A DNA stretch of 10,126 nucleotides from an uncultured Christensenellaceae bacterium. Its GTDB lineage: Bacteria; Bacillota; Clostridia; Christensenellales; Borkfalkiaceae. The stretch covers positions 1 through 10,126 of the forward strand of contig CAJUJO010000037.1 of the NCBI GenBank assembly GCA_910586675.1. The letters are read 5' to 3'. This document shows positions 1-6,476 of this stretch, one piece after another (the first letter of the stretch is position 1; the number at the start of each line of letters is the position of its first letter). The translations under genes were made by a program, and so were the position numbers. The notes under the pieces were generated by a model. It did not search any database and was not told where the DNA came from. It saw only the letters and a program-made list of their open reading frames with translations.

Positions 1-137
1 GCTCTAACTTGAATAAATTCTCGTTATCTTTTTGCTGACTTTGTTTTGAGTACTATTTGCTCAAAAAAATTGACAGAAACTGCTTTTTGTGTTACAAAAA
101 ATCGTTTCTTTCTTATTCTATTTTTAATCTGCGTAAA

Positions 138-166
138 CCGAACTACAGTTCGGCGCTGCCCCGCCG
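138..166 (-). other. Overlapping alternative hairpins in leftward leader
   Basis: Downstream of the last array promoter, two perfect inverted repeats share bases. CCGAAC (138-143) pairs with GTTCGG (148-153) around a 4-base loop. CGGCG (151-155) pairs with CGCCG (162-166) around a 6-base loop. They overlap at 151-153 and so cannot form together. Neither has a run of U after it, so they are not obvious terminators. They probably lie in the untranslated leader of the leftward transcript. Other short inverted repeats in 1-137 (44-66 and 84-100) are AT-rich. I see no gene in 1-174. Confidence 0.4.
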
Positions 167-187
167 TTTCAGAGGGATAGCTTATCT

Positions 188-217
188 ATGATACCATAAG
201 CCCGTCCCGTCCGTCAA
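188..217 (-). promoter_or_regulatory. Leftward promoter, proximal copy of the array
   Basis: Read on the minus strand: -35 TTGACG (212-217), 18-base spacer, -10 TATCAT (188-193), preceded by TGG, which gives an extended -10. The A-rich tract upstream could be an UP element. Transcription would start near 181 and run left out of the window. Confidence 0.65.
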
Positions 218-303
218 GCGTTTTCGACAACTTTTTTCGATTTTTTTCGGAATTTCTTCCGTTTGACCGATTTTTTGTTGCCTTCCTTTCGGACAGCTTG
301 TTT

Positions 304-332
304 ATTCTATCACATCCGATTTCGTTTGTCAA
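304..332 (-). promoter_or_regulatory. Leftward promoter, middle copy of the array
   Basis: Minus strand: consensus -35 TTGACA (327-332), 17-base spacer, -10 TAGAAT (304-309) with TGA before it (extended -10). This is close to ideal for a vegetative sigma factor. An A-rich tract lies upstream. Confidence 0.75.
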
Positions 333-413
333 ACATTTTTGCAAACTTTTTTCGGATTTTCGGAATAAATTTTTCGCCGCCCTTCCGCGCGCTTTCCCGC
401 GGACAGCTTGCAT

Positions 414-442
414 ATCATATCATGTCTTTTTGCATAAGTCAA
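414..442 (-). promoter_or_regulatory. Leftward promoter, distal copy of the array
   Basis: Minus strand: -35 TTGACT (437-442), 17-base spacer, -10 TATGAT (414-419) with TGA before it (extended -10). A-tracts upstream (about 455-490) resemble an UP element. It runs in the same direction as the other two copies and is divergent from the promoter at 510-538. Confidence 0.72.
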
Positions 443-500
443 CCGTTTTTTCGTCATTTTAAGGAAAATTTTTCCGTTTTTTTACGGTATTTTTTATGAC

Positions 501-538
501 CACAATATGTTGTGTTTGCGCTTAGATTATGATACAAT
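501..538 (+). promoter_or_regulatory. Rightward promoter with dyad over -35
   Basis: The -10 is TACAAT (533-538) with TGA before it (extended -10). The -35 is a weak TTGTGT (510-515) at 17 bases, and the expected start is near 545. A dyad CACAATATGTTGTG (501-514) covers the -35, with 5-bp arms CACAA/TTGTG and an imperfect centre. A repressor bound there would block the promoter. The dyad also resembles the NrdR box (see findings). The promoter drives the small membrane protein gene at 570. Confidence 0.65.
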
Positions 539-569
539 AGAATGGAAATTATACATTCGGTAAATTATT

Positions 570-791
570 ATGGCAAAAATATTTCAGATAATCTTCACCT
601 TGCTTGCGGCGCTGTGCATCGCCGCGGCAATCCCCGTCGGCGCTTACATCGGCTGGACGTGGTGTATCGCGCTGCTTCTTGCGGGCGCGGCGTTCGCCGT
701 CGCCATGTTCCTCGTAAAAGGAGGAAATCCTTTTCGCAAGGCGAAAGCAAACAAAAATCCCGAAGATGGCGGAGAAGAAAAGGACGGCTGA
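570..791 (+). CDS. Small membrane protein of unknown function, two helices
   Basis: A 73-residue protein of no family I recognise. Two hydrophobic segments (about residues 5-26 and 30-49) are separated by a short turn containing Gly and Trp. A charged tail follows (residues 50-73, with Lys/Arg first and Glu/Asp at the end) and is probably cytoplasmic. The start at 570 is chosen because the upstream promoter places the transcript start near 545, which excludes the ATG at 542 in another frame. No clear Shine-Dalgarno sequence precedes it, so initiation may be weak or of the short-leader type. Its own promoter, the terminator 35 bases after the stop, and codon use like the neighbouring genes make it a credible single-gene unit. 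It is convergent with the sugar operon. Its function cannot be inferred from the sequence. Confidence 0.65.
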   Translation: MAKIFQIIFTLLAALCIAAAIPVGAYIGWTWCIALLLAGAAFAVAMFLVKGGNPFRKAKANKNPEDGGEEKDG

Positions 792-825
792 TTTACGCCG
801 TCTAATCTTCTATATATAATATGGT

Positions 826-855
826 AAAGAGCGGGCAGACGTGCCCGCTCTTTTT
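826..855 (+). terminator. Shared bidirectional intrinsic terminator
   Basis: A perfect 12-bp stem AAAGAGCGGGCA (826-837) / TGCCCGCTCTTT (842-853) with loop GACG and a T-run at 851-855. It is strong for the rightward small gene. For the leftward operon the stem begins directly at the stop codon of the last GH43 gene (854-856), and the U-tail is short (TTTACC), so it is weaker in that direction. Confidence 0.9.
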
Positions 856-2356
856 AACCCTTCTGCGCGGAATTGAGAAGGAGCGCCATGCCGCTCGTTT
901 TTCCCATCGCCGTGACTGTCAGCCCCGCCGACGAAAGGCTTTCCAGCCAGGCAGGCATCACGATGCCGAGATATTCCTCTCCGCTCAATATTAACGAAAT
1001 ATAATAATCGCCGTATAACCTCCATTTTCCCCGATAAGCGCCCGAAACCGTCCCGTCCGCGTTCAGCCGCACAGCGACAGACTTTACCGTTTCCGCGCGC
1101 TGCGTAAAGAGAACGGTTTCGAATGCTCCTTGCGAAACACCTAAAAGCTCGTCCGCCGTGATTGCCTGCAAGCGCTCCCCCGCGTAACGGTTGGCGTTCA
1201 CCACGGGCCAGCCGTCGGAATTGAACGCGTACTGCGACAAAAACAGATAATGGAAATTGTTGGAAGCGCTCTGCTTCCGTTCAATAAAGTAATTAGTGCG
1301 GCAGTGATAAGCAATGAGATTTACGCCGCTTGCCGTACCGAACATATCGTTGTGTCCGGGGCAGAAACGGTCGTAACCCGACTGCCAGCGATAGGAGCCG
1401 AGCATTTTGTTGCCCGTTCCCAGATCGGTGGAACACACGAGCGGATTATCGTTGACGTCGGTATACGGGCCTTCGGGGTGCTCGCTCCGCCCGCACCGCA
1501 TATGGTAGACGGAAGATAAGGAGCCGTACGAGCACATAAGATAGTAATAATTCTTTTTCTCCCATTTTCCGCCGTTTAAGACGGGAACGCCCGCGTGATA
1601 ACGAATCACGCCGCCTTCCAGCGAACCGCTCGCAAGATTTATGCCGTAATATTCGGCAAACGAGCAATTCCCCGACGAAAAGTCGGAATAACTTCTGCCG
1701 TCCCTGCGCAAGCCCGTCTCGGGATCCAGCTCGATCAAAAACAACCCCATGCCGTAAGAACCGTAAACGAGAAACATTTTCCCTTCGGCAAAGAACACCT
1801 GCGGGTCGATGGCGTTGGGTGTGCGCCAGCCTGCGGGCGACTGCACGAGAAGTCCGACGCACTCAAACCCGCCCTCGGGAGAATTTGACTTGGCAAGCCC
1901 GATGCACGACTTCGAGCCGCCGAAATAGCCCGTCATGCAGAAATAAAGCCAAAATTTACCGTCCGTTCCGCGCACGCAGTGAGGCGCCCAAAGAGACAGC
2001 GCGCCGTCCGTCCGCACGCAAACGCCGAAGCCGGATTCCTTTTTATCCGTTACACACCAATCGAAGGCTTCCTGCAAATTTCCGCAGGCAGCGCCGCCTT
2101 CGCCATTTTTGTAACGCGGCGCGCTGCCCTCTAAGTTGAACGCCGTGCCAAGATATTCCCAATGAAGCAGATCGCGGCTTTTGCGAATTTGATACCCGCT
2201 CGGCGCGCCGAACGTATCGGTGGAATACGCATAGAAATTCCCCTCCCATTCGAGAAGGGAGGGGTCGTGCGCGCAACCCTCCTGCCAATCACGACAGTCG
2301 GGCGTGCGCATTTGAAGCTTGTTAAAGTGTGGATTTTTCGGATATGTTACCGACAT
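854..2356 (-). CDS. Cytoplasmic GH43 glycosidase, arabinanase-like
   Basis: A 500-aa glycoside hydrolase of family 43 (five-bladed beta-propeller). The GH43 triad is visible: catalytic base Asp31 (AHDPS), pKa modulator Asp184 (NAIDP) and catalytic acid Glu247 (LEGGV). His335 in PGHND matches the histidine that binds the structural calcium in endo-arabinanases. SLWAPH (121-126) is the usual propeller motif. The C-terminal part (about 405-490, with the GKWRLYG motif) resembles the accessory domain of Abn2-type 1,5-alpha-L-arabinanases. There is no signal peptide, and there are 15 cysteines, which fits a cytoplasmic enzyme. The likely role is degrading imported arabino-oligosaccharides, though beta-xylosidase or arabinofuranosidase activity cannot be excluded. 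The gene starts 18 bases after the previous stop, with GAGGG before the ATG. It is a clear but diverged paralogue of the upstream GH43 and the last gene of the operon. Confidence 0.9.
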   Translation of the reverse strand: MSVTYPKNPHFNKLQMRTPDCRDWQEGCAHDPSLLEWEGNFYAYSTDTFGAPSGYQIRKSRDLLHWEYLGTAFNLEGSAPRYKNGEGGAACGNLQEAFDWCVTDKKESGFGVCVRTDGALSLWAPHCVRGTDGKFWLYFCMTGYFGGSKSCIGLAKSNSPEGGFECVGLLVQSPAGWRTPNAIDPQVFFAEGKMFLVYGSYGMGLFLIELDPETGLRRDGRSYSDFSSGNCSFAEYYGINLASGSLEGGVIRYHAGVPVLNGGKWEKKNYYYLMCSYGSLSSVYHMRCGRSEHPEGPYTDVNDNPLVCSTDLGTGNKMLGSYRWQSGYDRFCPGHNDMFGTASGVNLIAYHCRTNYFIERKQSASNNFHYLFLSQYAFNSDGWPVVNANRYAGERLQAITADELLGVSQGAFETVLFTQRAETVKSVAVRLNADGTVSGAYRGKWRLYGDYYISLILSGEEYLGIVMPAWLESLSSAGLTVTAMGKTSGMALLLNSAQKG

Positions 2357-2374
2357 ACATCCCTCGTATTTCCG

Positions 2375-4006
2375 TCAGAATTGCATATTCAGATACAGAA
2401 TATGATTTTGTCCGTTCACCGCGTCGGAAATCGCGGAAATAGTAAGTCCGCCGTTTTCCTTGACGTTGTAGCCCGAGCCGTCGGTCGCGCGCTGATACTG
2501 GCGGATCATAGCGGGCATCGCCGTGCCGTAATACTCGATTTCGCCGATTTTAATATAGACGTAGCGGTCGCCGTACAGTTTCCAGGTTCCTTCTACCGCG
2601 CCCGTGATCGTGCCGTCCTCGTGCAGAACGCAATCCTGCGCGTAAGCGGTCGGCATAACGTCGTTGTAGCCGTAATCTTTGGATGCCATTTGTATGACGG
2701 AATATTTTCCTTCCGTTTTGGTGAGAATATCTTCCGCCTCGACCTTGCCGTACGTTTCGCCGTTATAGCGGTTGGGATTCATGACCATCTGCCCTTTGGA
2801 GTTGAAATCGTACATGCTCGTATAGAGGTAGTGCACGCCCGTATCGAATCCGCTCCCCGACGTGTTGGTGCGCACATGGTAAGCGAGAAGATTGACGCCC
2901 TTTGACGTTGTAATCATATCATTGTGTCCGGGAATAAAATAATTGAGGTCGTTGCAACGGCTTTCCCCTTCCTTTCTCCAAGTCCATGCGCCCGCAATCT
3001 GCAAGCCGCTGTTGCCGCGCTCGGAAGTGAAGCCTTCGTCGGGCTTATCCGAAGTCCACACGCGCATATTGTAGTTGTTTGCAAGCGCGCCGAAGGAGGC
3101 CATCATATAATATTTGCTTTGATTTTCCCACTTACTTTCGTCGTACTCTTCCGTTGCGATGTTGCCGGTATAAACAGGAACGGTCTTGTAATCGATGACC
3201 GAGCCTTCGATATCACGATTGGGCATAATGATTTTACCCGTCGTATCCGCGCTTACGGAAGTATCCTTGCGCAGACCCGTATCGGGATTGAGCTCAATCG
3301 TTGCGATTCCGCCCGAAAAAGAACCGTAGGACATGAACATTTTTCCGTCGGGCGTGTAATAGATGGACGGGTCGATGGCGTTAATGCCGCCGTTCGGGGA
3401 ACGGACGATCATATCAACGTACGTGTACGGGCCCGTAACGTTATCGGAATGACACTGGAAGATGACCGAGCGAGACGAACCGAACGTCGTTGTCCAGCTG
3501 GAATAGAGCCAATATCCGCCGCCCTTTGCCGGAACGACGTCGGGCGCCCAAAGCGTATAGCAATCAAAATTTGAAGCCTGCGAAATCCACTCGTAAACGG
3601 GCTGCAATTCGCTCGTGCCGGCCGTCAATTTCGCCTTTACTTCCGACTCCGTCGCGCCATAACCGGGGATCGCCGCGCCGACAAACTCCCATTCGACGAG
3701 ATCGTCGCTTTTCCGCACCTGTACGCCGTAGCCCGCGTCGTTGTCCGTCGAGAAAGCGTAAAATTTTCCGTCCGCTTCGATGACGACGGGGTCGTGCGCC
3801 TTATAAGCGCCGTTTTTTGTTTTATTTTCGTAGAGCCGGTTAAATCCCTTTTCGGGATACACAAGCTCTGCCGAAGGGGAGGGACCGGGCCCGGGTCCGG
3901 GTTCTTTCCCCTCTCCGTCGTCCTTGCCGCAAGCGGCGAGCGTCGCGCACATCGCCGTTACCGCAAACATGACCGCAAAAGGTAATGCAAAACGTTTTTT
4001 ATTCAT
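2375..4006 (-). CDS. Surface GH43 lipoprotein, probable endo-arabinanase
   Basis: A 543-aa secreted GH43 enzyme. The signal peptide (residues 1-25) ends in lipobox LAAC with Cys26 as the lipid anchor. A Gly-Pro linker (about 34-46) follows, then the propeller: base Asp72 (AHDP), LWAPD (152-156), modulator Asp212 (NAIDP), acid Glu267 (IEGSV) and calcium-site His361 (PGHND). A C-terminal domain with GTWKLYGD and a YYGTAMPA motif (about 455-543) matches the accessory domain of Abn2-type endo-1,5-alpha-L-arabinanases. The enzyme should sit on the outer face of the membrane and cut arabinan into oligosaccharides for the neighbouring transporter. Its ATG is preceded by AAAAGGAG at good spacing. A strong terminator lies between it and the permease gene, and I see no good separate promoter, so it probably depends on read-through. 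The exact substrate (arabinan or xylan-type) is inference. Confidence 0.92.
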   Translation of the reverse strand: MNKKRFALPFAVMFAVTAMCATLAACGKDDGEGKEPGPGPGPSPSAELVYPEKGFNRLYENKTKNGAYKAHDPVVIEADGKFYAFSTDNDAGYGVQVRKSDDLVEWEFVGAAIPGYGATESEVKAKLTAGTSELQPVYEWISQASNFDCYTLWAPDVVPAKGGGYWLYSSWTTTFGSSRSVIFQCHSDNVTGPYTYVDMIVRSPNGGINAIDPSIYYTPDGKMFMSYGSFSGGIATIELNPDTGLRKDTSVSADTTGKIIMPNRDIEGSVIDYKTVPVYTGNIATEEYDESKWENQSKYYMMASFGALANNYNMRVWTSDKPDEGFTSERGNSGLQIAGAWTWRKEGESRCNDLNYFIPGHNDMITTSKGVNLLAYHVRTNTSGSGFDTGVHYLYTSMYDFNSKGQMVMNPNRYNGETYGKVEAEDILTKTEGKYSVIQMASKDYGYNDVMPTAYAQDCVLHEDGTITGAVEGTWKLYGDRYVYIKIGEIEYYGTAMPAMIRQYQRATDGSGYNVKENGGLTISAISDAVNGQNHILYLNMQF

Positions 4007-4049
4007 GTTAATAAACTCCTTTTATGTGATTTCTGCCGCCCCGAATAAT

Positions 4050-4080
4050 ATAAAACGGAGCGGGTAACGCTCCGTTTTAT
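4050..4080 (-). terminator. Intrinsic terminator inside the operon
   Basis: A perfect 12-bp stem ATAAAACGGAGC (4050-4061) / GCTCCGTTTTAT (4069-4080) with a 7-base loop. Read leftward it ends in a U-rich tail (UUUUAUAUUAUU). Just upstream in the leftward direction are two smaller inverted repeats: GCGGA/TCCGC (4101-4116) and TTTCC/GGAAA (4084-4099). The cluster fills the 122-base gap between the second permease gene and the GH43 lipoprotein gene, so it should reduce expression of the enzymes relative to the transporter. Confidence 0.85.
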
Positions 4081-4128
4081 TCGTTTCCTTTTTCGGAAAA
4101 GCGGAGCATATTCCGCGTTGTATTTTGC

Positions 4129-5181
4129 TTATTCCTTGGATCCCGTGAGCATCAGCGAACCGATGATGAGCTTCTGGAAGCAAGCAAACAGAATCATGAC
4201 GGGAAGCACGCACAGCACGGAAGCTGCGATAATGGGTGCCTTATCCGTGTCGCGGCGGCTGTCCAAAAGATACATTGCGTGCGGCAGGTTGATCCAGGTC
4301 GAACTTCTGGGAATCATGATGTAAGATCCCATATAGTTATTCCAGCATCCCATAAAGGAGAGCAGCCCCTGCGCCATGATAGCGGGCATCGCGAGCGGCA
4401 AGATAAAGCTGCAGAAGATGCGGAAGTATCCCGCGCCGTCGATTTTCGCCGCCTCGATGATGGAGGTCGGAAGCCCGAACAGGAACTGACGGATAAAGAA
4501 CGCCGTCATGATGGAGCCGAACATGCCGGGAATGATGAGCACCAAGCCATTCTGCTGCCAGTTGAGCATCGCCGCCGAATACATGACGTACTGCGTGATC
4601 ATGATGGAAGGCCCCGGAACCATGATCGCCGCGAGCAAGAAGAAGAACACCTGATTTCTTCCGATCCAGTTGATTTTCGCAAACGCGAACGCCGCGGACG
4701 CCGAGGTAATGACGCCGATGACGACGGGCACGATGGAATATATGAGATTATTGAACAACGCCCGCCAGTAAGAATACGATTCAAAGAAATTTCCGCCGCG
4801 CTTTCCGGGAAGCCCGTACGCGGGCGTAAAACCTTCAGTAAACAGCCAGATATAGTTATGAAAAGGATTTTTTCCTTCGTCCGTAACGGTATAGGCTGGC
4901 CACCAAATCATTTGGTTGAACAGATTGGAGGTACCCGCGTCCTGCGTATAGGCAAAGGAGCCCGCAAGCATCCACCAGAAGGGGTAGACCATCAGAAACG
5001 CGCCGAACAAAAGTACAATATAAGTAACGATGTCCCCGACCAGCTTTTTGCGCTTGCTGCTGGCGCTATGCGTCTTGCTGGAAAAGCCGAAGAAAGCGAG
5101 CACGGCGCCCAGCCCGTAACGGAAGGCGGAATAGGTTTGTTCATCCGATTGAGAAGTTAAGATAACGTTTTCGTTTTCCAT
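4129..5181 (-). CDS. Sugar ABC transporter permease, LacG/AraQ type
   Basis: A 350-aa inner subunit of a carbohydrate ABC importer (CUT1 class, MalG/LacG/AraQ-like). Hydrophobic segments lie at about 48-70, 143-168, 177-200, 212-233, 256-280 and 316-338. The EAA loop that contacts the ATPase is at 243-262 (EAAKIDGAG followed by ILPL), and the C-terminus IIGSLMLTG is typical of the group. It is about 70 residues longer than the usual ~280. The extra length is an N-terminal cytoplasmic tail of about 45 residues and an enlarged outer loop between helices 1 and 2 (71-141). It pairs with the permease encoded 14 bases upstream, and the start has GGGGGAAGGA before the ATG. No ATPase gene is in the window; such importers in Firmicutes commonly share a multitask MsmX-type ATPase. 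Confidence 0.93.
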   Translation of the reverse strand: MENENVILTSQSDEQTYSAFRYGLGAVLAFFGFSSKTHSASSKRKKLVGDIVTYIVLLFGAFLMVYPFWWMLAGSFAYTQDAGTSNLFNQMIWWPAYTVTDEGKNPFHNYIWLFTEGFTPAYGLPGKRGGNFFESYSYWRALFNNLIYSIVPVVIGVITSASAAFAFAKINWIGRNQVFFFLLAAIMVPGPSIMITQYVMYSAAMLNWQQNGLVLIIPGMFGSIMTAFFIRQFLFGLPTSIIEAAKIDGAGYFRIFCSFILPLAMPAIMAQGLLSFMGCWNNYMGSYIMIPRSSTWINLPHAMYLLDSRRDTDKAPIIAASVLCVLPVMILFACFQKLIIGSLMLTGSKE

Positions 5182-5195
5182 ATTTTCCTTCCCCC

Positions 5196-6386
5196 TTAAT
5201 CCTTATTCCTCGAATCGAGCCAGAACTGGAACAGCGTAAGCGCGAAGATAATGACGGCAAGGAACATACCGTAAGCCGCGCCGCCGCCCGCGTTTTTATC
5301 GGTAATGCCGTAGCGGTAAATGAGCGACACATAACCGGAAGTGAGGACGTTTTCTCCTCCCATCAATAGCTCGGGTTCCATATAAATCTGCATGCCGCCG
5401 ATGACCGCCGTAACCACGTTATAGAAGATAACGGGATATAAATCGGGCATGGTAACCTTCCAGAAAATCTGCCAGCCGTTCGCGCCGTCGATCTGCGCGG
5501 CCTCTTTGGTCGCCGCGTTCACGCCCGAAAGCCCCGCGACGTAGAGGATGATCGTTCCGCCCAAGCCCTTCCATACGGAAAGGGTAATGATGACGAGCTT
5601 GGAGAAAATGCCCTGGCACCAGAAGGGGTCGCGCATAAATGCACTGCCGCCCGTTCCCCCCGTCAAGTCGTTCCAGGAATAGCCGATATCGGGCGCAATG
5701 GGAAGCCATTTGAAACCGCCTATCGAACCGCCGATTTCGACGTTTGTCAATCCGAACAGGGAATTTATTACACCTTGCGGCTTAAACATGATCTTAAACG
5801 TATACACGATCGCGACGGTGCTCGCTACGCAAGGCAGATAGTAGAGCACGCGGAACACGTTTCCGCCCTTGATATCGCGCGACATGCACACCGCGAAGAA
5901 CACGGAAAGCACCATGCCGATAGGAATACCGATGAGGTAGAATACGGTATTGAACATGTACGCGCCCATCTCATTCAAGACAATTCCGTCCGCGCGGAGC
6001 GAAGCATCCGTCGCCGTCGTTTGTAAAAATATCTGTGCATACCAACCGAACGCGCCGCCGATTTTTTCGATCTCCAACGTATTCGGATCGTTATACCCCG
6101 TATAAAGGTGCTCTCCCATACTGAAAAGATATTCGAGCAAAGGCGTCGTCGAACCCGTTCTGTACCCGGTGAACGACAGGAGCAGCGCCATAACGAAGGC
6201 TATGTACACAAACCAGACCGTTCCGATGATGAGGGGAAGGCAGAACGCCCAGCCCCAGATGTTGTCCTGCAATTTTTGCTGATTGATGGGTTTCCGCTTT
6301 TTCTTCTGCGGAAGCGCTTGCTCGGCAATTGCAGGTTCCGCCGTTCCGGCAGCTTCGCCGGCAACCGCAGTGATATTCTCTTCCAT
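5196..6386 (-). CDS. Sugar ABC transporter permease, LacF/AraP type
   Basis: A 396-aa permease of the MalF/LacF/AraP group (CUT1). It has a charged, Ala- and Lys-rich cytoplasmic N-terminus (1-42), a first helix at about 44-71, and further helices at about 145-168, 178-200, 262-285, 315-335 and 368-390. The EAA loop is at 295-314 (EAAQIDGANG then MPDLYP). The C-terminal stretch YRYGITDKNAGGGAAYG followed by a last helix is typical. It is some 90 residues longer than the usual ~300, with enlarged outer loops at about 73-144 and 204-262. The start is fixed by AGGAGG seven bases before the ATG. It forms the membrane channel with the next permease, taking substrate from the large binding protein encoded just upstream. 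Confidence 0.93.
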   Translation of the reverse strand: MEENITAVAGEAAGTAEPAIAEQALPQKKKRKPINQQKLQDNIWGWAFCLPLIIGTVWFVYIAFVMALLLSFTGYRTGSTTPLLEYLFSMGEHLYTGYNDPNTLEIEKIGGAFGWYAQIFLQTTATDASLRADGIVLNEMGAYMFNTVFYLIGIPIGMVLSVFFAVCMSRDIKGGNVFRVLYYLPCVASTVAIVYTFKIMFKPQGVINSLFGLTNVEIGGSIGGFKWLPIAPDIGYSWNDLTGGTGGSAFMRDPFWCQGIFSKLVIITLSVWKGLGGTIILYVAGLSGVNAATKEAAQIDGANGWQIFWKVTMPDLYPVIFYNVVTAVIGGMQIYMEPELLMGGENVLTSGYVSLIYRYGITDKNAGGGAAYGMFLAVIIFALTLFQFWLDSRNKD

Positions 6387-6429
6387 CCCGTTTCCTCCTT
6401 AATTTTTTTCCTATCTCCCGTTGACGGGC

Positions 6430-6459
6430 GGGCGAATTCCCCTTACGGGGAAACCGCCC
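6430..6459 (-). other. Stem-loop between binding-protein and permease genes
   Basis: In the 90-base gap, GGGCG..TTCCCC pairs with GGGGAA..CGCCC (6430-6434 with 6455-6459, 6437-6442 with 6447-6452), interrupted by a 2x2 internal loop. On the leftward RNA the loop is GUAA, a stable GNRA tetraloop. No U-run follows, so it is not a classical terminator. A second short hairpin CCCG/CGGG (6417-6428) abuts it. Position and shape suggest a 3' mRNA-stabilising or processing structure that raises binding-protein levels over permeases, as known for malE-malF in Escherichia coli. Confidence 0.6.
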
Positions 6460-6476
6460 TTCCGTGAATTCCACTT

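Larger units (their letters stand above)
175..442 (-). repeat. Three degenerate tandem promoter-bearing repeats
   Basis: Three units recur with spacings of 116 and 110 bases. The clearest shared word is CGGACAGCTTG at 290-300 and at 400-410, with a diverged copy GGATAGCTT at 175-183. Each word lies at the same distance from a leftward -10 hexamer (188-193, 304-309, 414-419). Units one and two also share the A-rich tract upstream of the promoter (on the + strand ACTTTTTTCG followed by a CGGAAT word, about 231-253 and 347-366). Upstream flanks of all three are rich in A-tracts on the minus strand, as in UP elements. The repeats look like duplications of a promoter module, not a mobile element. 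No protein gene is credible here. The target gene lies to the left of the window. Confidence 0.7.

Noticed and set aside
70..98. Possible rightward promoter TTGACA (70-75) with TACAAA (93-98)
   Set aside because: The spacing is 17, but the -10 matches only four of six bases, and it would transcribe into the leftward array with no gene downstream.
175..442. CRISPR array or insertion sequence as explanation for the repeats
   Set aside because: The units are about 110 bases, degenerate and without spacer pattern, terminal inverted repeats or transposase.
186..499. Short open frames on both strands in the promoter array
   Set aside because: They span the repeats and promoters, lack ribosome sites and encode low-complexity Lys/Arg- or Phe-rich sequence.
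2162..3574. Rightward open frames of 247 and 216 codons opposite the GH43 genes
   Set aside because: They lie fully antisense to GH43 genes with an intact catalytic triad, and show no known motif, promoter or ribosome site.
4279..5160. Rightward open frame of 293 codons opposite the second permease gene
   Set aside because: The translation is rich in Arg, His, Asp and Glu with no hydrophobic core, as expected for the complement of a membrane protein gene. No motif was found.
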